From: Fomitopsis serialis
Taxonomy: Eukaryota > Basidiomycota > Agaricomycetes > Polyporales > Fomitopsidaceae
Assembly: GCF_022376445.1 (NCBI RefSeq)
Contig: NW_025955328.1
Span: 1-38,801, forward strand
Length of the DNA: 38,801 nucleotides
Direction: 5' to 3'
Shown here: one piece after another, positions 7,994-15,969 of the stretch
Numbering within the stretch: position 1 is the stretch's first letter
Layout: every line of letters starts with the position of its first letter
The notes under the pieces: generated by a model
Told to the model about the DNA's origin: nothing
Seen by the model: the letters and a program-made list of their open reading frames with translations, nothing else
The model's database searches: none
Program-made: the position numbers and the translations under genes

Positions 7994-9892
7994 GTGGAAG
8001 CGGGAGGAACACCTTCCCTTCCAGGCGAGGGCAACTACGAACAAGAGGACGATCACGCGGGAAGCAGAACCAGCTGGGAAGCGGGAGGAACACCTCCCCT
8101 TGCCAGCGAAGACAACCACTATCAAGACTACGTTTACGCAGAGAGCCGAACGAGCAAGGAAGCGGGAGGAACACCTCCCCTTCCAAACGACGATAGCGAA
8201 GCCGCGGGAGGAACACCTCCCCGTCCAAGCATAAATCGTCTAGCTCACCCCGCCACGACTCAAGATCAACCGGTAACAAGTCTGACAAGTACGGAAGCGT
8301 CAGAAGATCCCAGTTACCTGTACTCACCCGACAAAGACGTCTCACTGCCGACTCTACTCATAGAGTTGAGTCCAGAGTACAAGGCCAACTTCGTTAAGGG
8401 CTACGAGAAGGACCCTTTCTTCCGAGACAAATGGAAGAAAGCCAATGAACCGGGCCTGCAGAGGTTCTCCGGACAGTGCTTCTTCACAGACGACTCGAAA
8501 CTGCTGTACATCCGTACCGGCTCCGACCCCGTCAGATTATGCGTACCCAGAACTGAGGTTGTCCCCTTAATCGCTCGGTTACACGACTCTCCTTATGAGT
8601 CGGCTCACGAAGGTCCTAGGAAACTGGCCTGGAGAATCAACAAACGATTCTTTTGGCCTTCCCTCCGGAGAGACGTGCGCGACTACGCCATGTCCTGCGA
8701 CGTTTGTCAGAAAATCAAGACCGACCGAAGAGCCAAAGCGGGATTGCTGCGACCTAATCCTATCCCTAACCGTCCCTTCGAATGGATCTCTTTCAATCTC
8801 ATCACTGGTCTGCCGCGGTCAGACGGTTACGACGCAGTGCTAGTGGTAGTAGACCGCTGCACGAAGCATGGACTGTTCATACCTTGCGAAGGCACTCTGA
8901 ACACCGTGGAGTTCGCTCACTTGTTCGTACAACACGTCGTCTATCGGTTCGGCATCCCGGAACATATCATCTGCGACCGGGACGGTCGATGGACGTCCGA
9001 GTTTTGGAGAGCGGTGGCCGCTGAGTTGGGAATTCACCTGTGCTTGTCCTCCTCGCATCACCCGCAGCACGACGGACAAACCGAAATCGTGAATCAACGC
9101 ATCGAGACCATGCTGAGAGCCTACATCCAAGGAGACCGGAATACGTGGTCGCAATGGTTGCCGGCTCTCGCGCACGCTTACAACTCATCCGTTCACTCCG
9201 CTACGGGTCAAACCCCGTACTTCTTGCTCTACGGGTTCCATCCCAAGGGTTCCTTGGATTTCCTGATCAAAGACGAACGATACGTAGAACGTCCTCAACT
9301 CGCCAGCGAGCGCGCCACCGACTTTGCCATCGAAATGGAGCTCCACCGCCAACGAGCTCGTGACGCCCTAGCCATAGCTCAAGAACAGGCAGCTCGAAGC
9401 TACAACAAGGGACGAAGACCCGAAACTTTTCCGGTCGGCTCCCGAGTTCTGGTGAATCCGCACTCGCTTGAACTAGTAGACGTAAAGGGTACTGGCAAAA
9501 AGCTGGTACAACGTATGCTCGGACCCTTCCCGGTCCAAGAACAAGTCAACCCTCTGGTCTACCGACTCGCTATTCCCGACACTTACCCTATGAACCCTGT
9601 CATCAGCATCGAACATCTACGGAAGTACCGGGAACCTGACGCTTCCTACGAAGGGGTAGACCGGCCTACGCTGCCGGATCCTCACCAATCCGACCTGCTC
9701 GCTTCCGAAGAGTACGAAGTGGAACGCATAGTAGCTTGGAGGAGAAACCGGTCAAAGAGAAACCGACTAGAGTTCCTAGTACGATGGAAACACTACGGAC
9801 CCGTACACGATACTTGGGAGCCAGCAGCTCACCTTCGGAACGCGCACGAAATTCTTCGAGATTATAAGACTTCTCAAGGCCTCACTCGCTGA
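7994..9892 (+). CDS. pol: Integrase with GPY/F module and C-terminal chromodomain; first catalytic Asp is Asn
   Basis: An uninterrupted 632-codon frame (no ATG needed, as it is part of Pol). Residues 1-80 carry four EAGGTPPLP-like repeats encoded by hairpins. The HHCC zinc module has H197, H205, C235 and C238. The DDE core shows N268 in FNLITGLP where Asp is expected (codon AAT, 8795-8797), D328 in CDRDGRW and E364 in QTEIVNQ, spaced D-x35-E. A GPF..L.IPD module (GPY/F) lies near residues 510-540. A chromodomain spans about 574-625 (YEVERIV, EFLVRWKHYG, DTWEP) and would target insertion to methylated-histone chromatin. The Asn replacement predicts an inactive integrase in this copy. The frame relation to RNase H is broken between 7942 and 7993. 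Confidence 0.92.
   Translation: MEAGGTPSLPGEGNYEQEDDHAGSRTSWEAGGTPPLASEDNHYQDYVYAESRTSKEAGGTPPLPNDDSEAAGGTPPRPSINRLAHPATTQDQPVTSLTSTEASEDPSYLYSPDKDVSLPTLLIELSPEYKANFVKGYEKDPFFRDKWKKANEPGLQRFSGQCFFTDDSKLLYIRTGSDPVRLCVPRTEVVPLIARLHDSPYESAHEGPRKLAWRINKRFFWPSLRRDVRDYAMSCDVCQKIKTDRRAKAGLLRPNPIPNRPFEWISFNLITGLPRSDGYDAVLVVVDRCTKHGLFIPCEGTLNTVEFAHLFVQHVVYRFGIPEHIICDRDGRWTSEFWRAVAAELGIHLCLSSSHHPQHDGQTEIVNQRIETMLRAYIQGDRNTWSQWLPALAHAYNSSVHSATGQTPYFLLYGFHPKGSLDFLIKDERYVERPQLASERATDFAIEMELHRQRARDALAIAQEQAARSYNKGRRPETFPVGSRVLVNPHSLELVDVKGTGKKLVQRMLGPFPVQEQVNPLVYRLAIPDTYPMNPVISIEHLRKYREPDASYEGVDRPTLPDPHQSDLLASEEYEVERIVAWRRNRSKRNRLEFLVRWKHYGPVHDTWEPAAHLRNAHEILRDYKTSQGLTR
7995..8223 (+). repeat. Four bulged hairpins in the pol linker (GGGAGG-AACA-CCTCCC)
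   Basis: Copies at 7995-8023, 8073-8107, 8158-8184 and about 8203-8223. The inner stem is GGGAGG / CCTCCC with loop AACA (one pair is a wobble in copy 1) and an unpaired C on the 5' side. The outer arms differ but remain complementary: TGGAAG / CTTCCA; GCTGG-AAG / CTT-CCAGC; GGAAG / CTTCC; a weak one in copy 4. They encode EAGGTPPLP-like peptides before the integrase. Confidence 0.8.
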
Positions 9893-10052
9893 GAATACAT
9901 GTACTAAGATTAGTAGTAGTAAATACAAGAACGACTCCTGTAGTAAAACAACCGTAGATAGTTCTCTCTCTCTTCCTTAAGAAATACCTACTTTACTTTC
10001 CTCTAATCTTCCTCTCCTACGCGTCAGCGCTTCTACCACCCACGCTGAACAC
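9893..10052 (+). promoter_or_regulatory. Spacer between pol and ORF3 with a possible splice acceptor
   Basis: The spacer is 160 bp with no gene. It contains a CT-rich run (9961-9977), then a second pyrimidine-rich stretch with CTAAT (near 10003), ending in CGTCAG at 10022-10027. This resembles a branch point, polypyrimidine tract and AG acceptor, so ORF3 could be expressed from a spliced subgenomic RNA, as env genes are. This is inferred from sequence only; an internal promoter is the alternative. Confidence 0.3.
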
Positions 10053-10141
10053 GTGACCGCGACGCGGCGAGTGCAGCCACAAGTTCACTTTGAGCGCCCG
10101 CCGCGCTCTCTCTCTCCCTCTCTCTACATAACCCTTTCCAC

Positions 10142-10271
10142 GCAAGCGAGTGAACTCTTCGCTCCTTGCTACTCTTCCGTCGCTCCCCCTGTGCAAGCGA
10201 GTGAACTCTTCGCTCCTTGCTACTCTTCCGTCGCTCTCCCTACGCAAGCGAGTGAACTCTTCGCTCCTTGC
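10142..10271 (+). repeat. 51-bp tandem repeat carrying three identical hairpins
   Basis: Hairpins at 10142-10169, 10193-10220 and 10244-10271: GCAAG / CTTGC, unpaired C, GAGTGAA / TTCGCTC, loop CTC. The spacing is exactly 51 bp, so the array encodes a 17-residue repeat in ORF3. It is the only place where the hairpin is amplified in tandem. Confidence 0.85.
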
Positions 10272-11552
10272 CGCCCCGTCGAACGAGTGAACGTTTGGAC
10301 TGTCCGAACTTCATCCGTTTCTTCGATCGTTGAACCCTCATCGTCTCCTTCCTTCCCGAGTACGCAGCTCGATACAAGTATGGCCGGCCCCTCCTCGTCC
10401 AATTTCCTTTGATTCCGCGAGTCTCTCTTCCTCCCTCAAGACTATCGCGTCGCGCCTGCCCGGACCCACGCCCGCGACTCGGCTTGGACTTACTTCCAAG
10501 CGCATCTCCGGGTCCGTTCGGCGGTCGTCTTGAGTCCTGGCGTATGGGCGGTCTCGCCTAATGCTCCGTACGTGCCCTCGCTCCCTCCTCAACAGGACGC
10601 ATTGGAGGAGATCTTCGCGGACGGACGTACGGGTCTCTTCGAGCCGGGCTTCCACCCCCAATACTGGGCCAGTGCGCAAGGGCACCGCGCTTTCATCTAC
10701 GAAGTCCCTCCTACTGAAGAAGGCGTCGACCCCGCCTACGTAACCCTCGACGTCGCGCGCGGTAGGAGGAAGGGAACGTTCTCCGTTAAGAGCTTCCAGA
10801 ACATGAGGGGAGTACCCACCCCCGAATTCTCTCGCGCGCTCCAGAACCTCTACGAGGCCGAACTCACAAGGGCGAACGACTACTTCCTCGCCGACCCTTC
10901 ACCCCCTCGAGGTCTACGTCTACGTCCTGTGGATGTCCAGGACGCGCTATACCGCTTCCGCAGCTTCTCTCAAGAACTATTCCCCTTCCGGAAGGATGTA
11001 GCCCTCATCCAGCGTCATCTCCTCGAACTGCGAGGATATTCGTATAAGAGATATCTGCAACTAGTATTCGACGAGGGATACATGAGCGCGCCCGCTACCA
11101 ATATCATCGGAATCGGAAGCTGGGTCGACGAGAACGAGGCGGAAGTGCTGAAACGGTTGGTTTGGTTCGGAGTCCCCGTGTGGTGCGTAACTCGCAAGCC
11201 TCCCCATCCACCGTAGTCCAAGAGTCCCTCGCCCGCCTCGACCTCCGACTGTTACTGGAGTATTGGGACGACGAGGATCATGCGCCCAAGGCCCCTCGAA
11301 CAAGAAAAGCAGGAAGAGGTTGAGAGAAGAAGAAGATGAATTGGACAGTGCCGATGAAGACCCGGATTTTAACTACGTAAAGTTTCCGGTACCAGCGTGG
11401 AATCCCGCCTCTCCCCTTGCACCCGCCTCTGCCTCGGGAATCGAGTCAACTCTACCGGCGGCTCCTTCTTCGACGATTTTTCCCGGGGACGAAGACGCCT
11501 GGAACAATCAATCAGCGCCCGAGGCCATCGCGGAGGATCGTCCGGTTACCCC

Positions 11553-11668
11553 CCTCGGAGCGGCGCGAACTCTTCGCCCCTCCGAGGTGACTCGCCGATG
11601 AGAATCTTCACAGAGGACTGCCCGGCCACACCTCCTCGGAGCGGTGCGAACTCTTCGCCCCTCCGAAG
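11553..11668 (+). repeat. Two GC-rich hairpins in ORF3 (RSGANSSPLR repeats)
   Basis: 11553-11587 and about 11636-11666: arms CCTCGGAG / CTCCGAGG (shorter in the second), an unpaired C, GCGAA / TTCGC, loop CTC. Each encodes RSGANSSPLR. They share the central GAA-CTC-TTC with the hairpins at 10142-10271. Confidence 0.7.
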
Positions 11669-12154
11669 AGACTCGCCTATGGCGTTCTCCCTGCCTCCTT
11701 CGCCCGAGCCGGTTCCAACCCAGGAGCCCGAGCAAAGAAGAAGTCCCTCGCCGCCTCGTCTGACGAGCTTTGATAAGGGCAAGCAGAGGGATCCCGACCC
11801 CTCGCCGATGGTACCTCGAACTGGCAATCCTCCTGTTCTCCGAGGTCGCTCACCCTCTCCCAGGGGACGACAACGTCGACCATCTCGTTCTCGGTCTCCT
11901 CGACGTCGCCGTTCCCCTCCTCGTCCAGCGCGAGAATACGGTGGTTCGCGCCCGTACGATAACACTCCTGGAGTCCTCGCCGCTCCCCTCCTCGCCACTC
12001 CTACCGCGACCGTTCGCCTCGACGTGACTGGAGAGCCGGCGACTCCTACCGACCGGACGCCAGCTCAAGACGTCCCCGCTCTCCTCCCCGCCTCATGCCT
12101 CGACGATTCCCCGGCCGAAGGACAGCAGAGCGAGAGGATAGAGGACGAAGCCCT

Positions 12155-12162
12155 GCGAGGAC
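12155..12162. repeat. 8-bp target duplication GCGAGGAC of the hAT element (left)
   Basis: GCGAGGAC is present directly before TAGTGCAT (12163) and again at 15970-15977 directly after ACACTA. Eight-base duplications are typical of hAT transposition. The frame RGRSP before the site and ART after it agree, so ORF3 ran through this point before insertion. Confidence 0.93.
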
Positions 12163-12275
12163 TAGTGCATTGCATGGGTTGCCCATACCCGCATGGGTCA
12201 CGGGTATGGGTACTCGTGGGTATGGGTATGGGTACCGATTGCTGAACCCGTGTACCCGTAGACATACCCGTGCCA
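12163..12275. repeat. hAT left subterminal ATGGGTA repeat cluster
   Basis: About ten copies of ATGGGTA, CATGGGT or their complements within about 110 bp, starting after TAGTGCAT. The same units recur at the right end (15838-15960) and at both ends of the 1.9-kb relative (25525-25660, 27349-27404). Repeated short motifs inside the ends are known binding sites for hAT transposases. That role is inferred here from position. Confidence 0.75.
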
Positions 12276-12377
12276 CCGAAGTGTGCGCAGGCGGGCCGAC
12301 AGGAGAGGCAAATGCAGTGGGCCAACCTATACCCAAAATCGGGCTGTCGGGGACTCGGGCATCGCAAGATCTCACTC

Positions 12378-12392
12378 AATATGTATATATTT
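12378..12392 (+). promoter_or_regulatory. Possible TATA box of the hAT transposase
   Basis: ATATGTATATATTTG lies about 100 bp upstream of the transposase ATG at 12493, in an otherwise GC-balanced leader. The position is suitable for a fungal core promoter. There is no further support from the sequence. Confidence 0.35.
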
Positions 12393-12492
12393 GGAGCTAT
12401 GACAAAGCTATACTACGACTGTAACTACCCTGAGCCACACCACATTCCCTCTCCCTCTCGAACACATCTAGTACTCTGTTCAACTACCTACA

Positions 12493-15400
12493 ATGGGCCG
12501 TGGTGGTCATACATCGAAGAAGCACAGCAAGCGCAAGGCCTCGCCCCCACCGAAAGCGAAGCCATCAAAGCGAGCACGCACATCGAAAGACAGCGACGCG
12601 ACAGGCTCGACTAGCAAGGGAAGATCGACGAGTGGTCCAGGTAAAGGCGCCGGCACCACGACAGCCACGGGCAGCCGCACAGCCACGAGCATGGGCAAGA
12701 AGACGGCAGCCGCCTCGACGACAGCTGGCAGTGGTGGGTCGCGGAAAGCACGAGTGCAGGAGTGGGATGAATACGAGGCCGAGGTTGGTGAGGTCATAGA
12801 TGTGAGCAGTGGTGATGAGAGTGGGCGAGGGAACCATGCGGACGAGGCGCCAAGTGGTGATGATCACGAAGAAGAAACAGCTGAAGAGGAACTGAGTAAG
12901 CAAGCTCGAACATCAGACAAGGGGGCAGTACTTACCATTCATCAGAGCGGATGAGTGTCAGCTGGACCGCGAGTGCATACGCGTTCTTCAAGCCCGACCC
13001 ATTGATCGAGTATGTCGACGGGCGACGTGTCCACTCGTTCATCTGCGCGAACACCGGATGCGGAAAGAAGATTCGGCGGTACTTGGATGGTCCAGATGGC
13101 ACGTCGACAGGGAACATGAGAAAGCACATCAAGAAGTGTTGGTCGGAAGAGGCGCTGCACGCGGCAGACGCTGTCGAGAGGGCTGGCGAGAGACGAGAGT
13201 GCATCGACAAGTACCGACGGTCAGGGGACATCACTGTTGCATTCGGACGTGCAAAGAAGAAAGGGAAGGTCACGTATTCAACACGTCAGCACACGCCGAC
13301 TCAGACTCGGTAGGCCATACTCACCTGCAAGACCCCTATGCAAACTGATCCACCCTTCGCCAGCGCCGAGATCGTCCGATGGGTCTCCGAGAGCATGCGG
13401 CCGTTCAACATCGTGTCCGACCGCGGCTTCCAGAATTTGATGAAGACTGGCCGACCTGAGCACTACATCCCGTCGCCGACAACAGTCGGGAGGGATGTCC
13501 GCAAGGTCTTCCGCAAGGCTCGCACACGCGTCGCGAAGATGCTGCAGGTGAGATCAATCAGATAGTAATCAATTAGAGCGCTGATGGCTTACCTCCAAAA
13601 GGATTGCGAGGGCGATCTGAATTTCGCGACGGACGCTTGGACCTCGCCGAATCAGAAAGCCCTCGTCGCGTTCACGGTGCACTTCGAGCACAAGGGGGCG
13701 CCAATGCGGATGGTCCTGGACGTGGTCGAGGTTGCCAAGTCGCACTCGGGGCTGAATCTGGCGAACGCGTTCGCAGAGATGATCGAGGACCTGAAGCTCG
13801 GGACGAAGGTTAGCTAGGGGCATCTGAGAGTGAGATAAAATACTCACTGCCACTCTTGCTACCAGATGCTCGGCATAACGTGCGACAACGCGTCGTCCAA
13901 TGACGTGATGGTCGACGAGCTCGAGTTGCTGATTGAGAGTTGTAGGGGGAGCCATGCGCGAACGCGATGCTTCTGCCACATCATGAACCTGGTGGCGAAG
14001 ACGATACTCCGTCAGTTCGAGCCGCCGAAGAAGAAGAAAAAAAAGAAGACTGACGAGGATGAGGCGGATGAAGACGACCCTGGACGCGACGACGAAGACG
14101 CTGATCTCAGCGACTGGGAGCGCGATCTTGAGGAGTTGATGGAGGATCTCGACTTCGATGCTGACGAGGTTGACAACGAGGCAGATGATGTTGATGGGAT
14201 GTGGGATGTGCGCGAGGAGATGCCTGCGCGCGACGCTGCGCAGCTCGACGAGAGCGTGCGCCCCGTGAAGTTCATGCTAGTCAAAGTAAGCCAGTCTGTA
14301 CCACGAACTTTTGGTATCCATTACTCACCTGAGCTCCTATCCACCAGCTTCGCAAAATCTCCCTCGCCATCCATCGCTCGACCACCATCCTCGCGCCCAG
14401 ATGGGCGCGTGTCTTGGAAGACTTGAAGCTCGGCGACAAGACGCTCCCACGCGACGTGCGAACACGCTGGAACTCGACGTTCGGCATGCTCGACGCCGCG
14501 ATCAAGTGCCGAGACGCGATAGAGCGGATGACGGAGGACAAGGCGAACGACCTGAGGAAATGGGAGTTGACCGAGACAGAGTGGAAGATGGCGGTGCAGC
14601 TGCGTGATGTCCTGCGGGTGAGTCACACTGTCACTTTGTGGGTCCACACTACTCACCTACCTATTTCGTCACACAATACGTGGCGCTGCACTCGCGCCTT
14701 CAGGTCTTCGACCACGCCACGTCTTTCTTCTCGCGCACAGGCTCTGACAGCCCTGATCTCTGCGAGGTCATCCCGGCCATGGACAAGATCGACGAACGCC
14801 TTGCGACGGACACGATCAACACCCAGCTCGAGCCGGCAATCCGCCTCGCAGTCGGCCTTGCGAAGAAGGCCCTGAACCACTACTATGACAAGACCGACGA
14901 GTCAGCGGCCTACCGCATCGCAATGAGTAAGTGATTCACTCACCGTGATCTCCCTGGATTCACTGATCTCTCCCATGCAGTCTTGAACCCCCGGTTCAAG
15001 TTCGAGTACTTCCGCCAGAAGGACTGGCCGGCTTCGTGGATCGACAACGCGCGTGATATCATCCGCACCACGTATGACCGATACTGGAAGGATCGCGTGC
15101 CTGGGGACGGCGCGGCAGACTCGAGCTCTGACGAGGCTGGTAGCGGGTCCGACTCGGTACGTTCCTCGTTTGCATAATGTTGTCGAACGTACCTGATCAC
15201 AATTGCGATCTACCGCCTCTGCCCATCAGGATGCAGGCTCGATGACGAACATGTTCGACAACGAGCGCCGCAAACGCCAGCGCGAGACGACGAAGCGGGT
15301 TGGCGACGAGCTGACCCACTACCTCAGCTCCGGCCTCGATGATGGCACTGACACCGCGCTCGAGTGGTGGGTCAATAATCGCAAGAAATACCCGAACCTA

Positions 15401-15722
15401 TCGCGCATGGCTCGCAGTTACCTCACGATTCCTCGTAAGTACTCATCCACATTGTTGTCACTGTGTATGTGGGTGATATTGATGGACCTTTATAGCCACA
15501 TCTGTCGATGTTGAGCGGTTGTTCAGCAAGGGGCGAATCCTTATTTCGCACCTTCGCAATGGCCTTTCGGCTGAGTCTATTCGTGCACTACTGTGCCTGA
15601 ATGACTGGAGTCTACAGGGCCTTGTTGAGGATGATGATGTTTTAGCTGTCACTGTCGAGGACCCTTCAAAGGATGCAGATGAAGATCCTCGAGATGTATG
15701 GGGTAGTGCTGCTGGGCTGTAA
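12493..15722 (+). CDS. hAT transposase, ten exons, intact
   Basis: Exons that keep one frame: 12493-12895, 12946-13309, 13364-13547, 13602-13808, 13866-14285, 14348-14617, 14704-14926, 14981-15156, 15230-15434, 15496-15722 (2679 nt, 892 residues). All nine introns are 50-86 bp, GT..AG. The N-terminus is Lys/Ser/Thr-rich. A BED-type zinc finger in exon 2 has CANTGC and HIKKC. The catalytic core shows ATDAWTS (first Asp, exon 4) and CDNASSND (second Asp, exon 5), followed by RTRCFCHIMNL and an acidic insert (about 14030-14200). The C-terminal hAT dimerisation domain has ALEWW, YPNLSRMARSYL and SVDVERLFS. It catalyses cut-and-paste transposition in the nucleus. Exon joins were chosen by frame and splice consensus. 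The sixth intron (14618-14703) is the least certain. Confidence 0.92.
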
Positions 15723-15969
15723 TGACATGTCATACTGATACACTAGATACCATGGTCCATGATATGATGTTGATTCTCAATTGCTGTTGTGTCCGAAAGC
15801 TGAATGATATTATGATATCAATGCTTCAAGTTAGTGCATCAACCCATGCTACCCATGGGTTTACCCATACCCATGCATGACCCATACCCATTGCATGGGT
15901 ACTGTACCCTTATGGGTATGGGTATGGGTATGTCCTGGATGCTCATGGGTATACCCACGCCATACACTA
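15723..15969. repeat. hAT 3' untranslated end and right subterminal repeats
   Basis: After the TAA at 15720-15722 there are about 110 bp of AT-richer sequence, then a dense cluster of ACCCATG/ATGGGTA units (15838-15960), ending in CCATACACTA at 15969. No further gene is present. The array mirrors the left end and likely binds transposase. Confidence 0.8.

Larger units (their letters stand above)
10053..12162 (+). pseudogene. ORF3, 5' part: unknown protein downstream of pol, interrupted by hAT
   Basis: A third ORF in the position where env sits in other retroelements. Segments: 10053-10412 with three 17-residue repeats (QASELFAPCYSSVA); about 10482-11216, the best conserved-looking block (SPGVWAVSPNAPYVP, then FEPGFHPQYWA, LDPAYVTLDV-like and a hydrophobic WFGVPVWCV end); 11263-11601 with an acidic/basic stretch (KKSRKRLREEEDELDSADED); 11560-12100 with two RSGANSSPLR repeats and an Arg/Ser-rich RS domain (near 11830-11935). 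Frame changes near 10412-10480, 11200, 11560 and 12090 break it. I see no signal peptide or transmembrane segment, so a classical Env is unlikely. RS and KR clusters suggest a nuclear or RNA-binding role (inference). I do not recognise the family. Confidence 0.6.
12163..15969 (+). mobile_element. Complete autonomous hAT DNA transposon (3807 bp)
   Basis: Terminal sequences TAGTGCATTGC (left) and the complement of GCCATACACTA (right, giving TAGTGTATGGC) form short imperfect terminal inverted repeats. An 8-bp duplication flanks the element. Both ends carry clusters of ATGGGTA/TACCCAT hexamer-type units in both orientations (12173-12275 and 15838-15960), typical of subterminal transposase-binding arrays. 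One transposase gene fills the middle. The element sits inside ORF3 of the retrotransposon and so is younger. No lesion was found in the gene or at the ends, so this copy may be active. Confidence 0.95.

Noticed and set aside
10142..10271. CRISPR-like array
   Set aside because: The repeats and spacers are the same 51-bp unit, in frame within a coding region.
12173..12240. ATGGGTA clusters as interstitial telomere repeat
   Set aside because: They are irregular, lie on both strands and sit exactly inside the ends of elements with target duplications.
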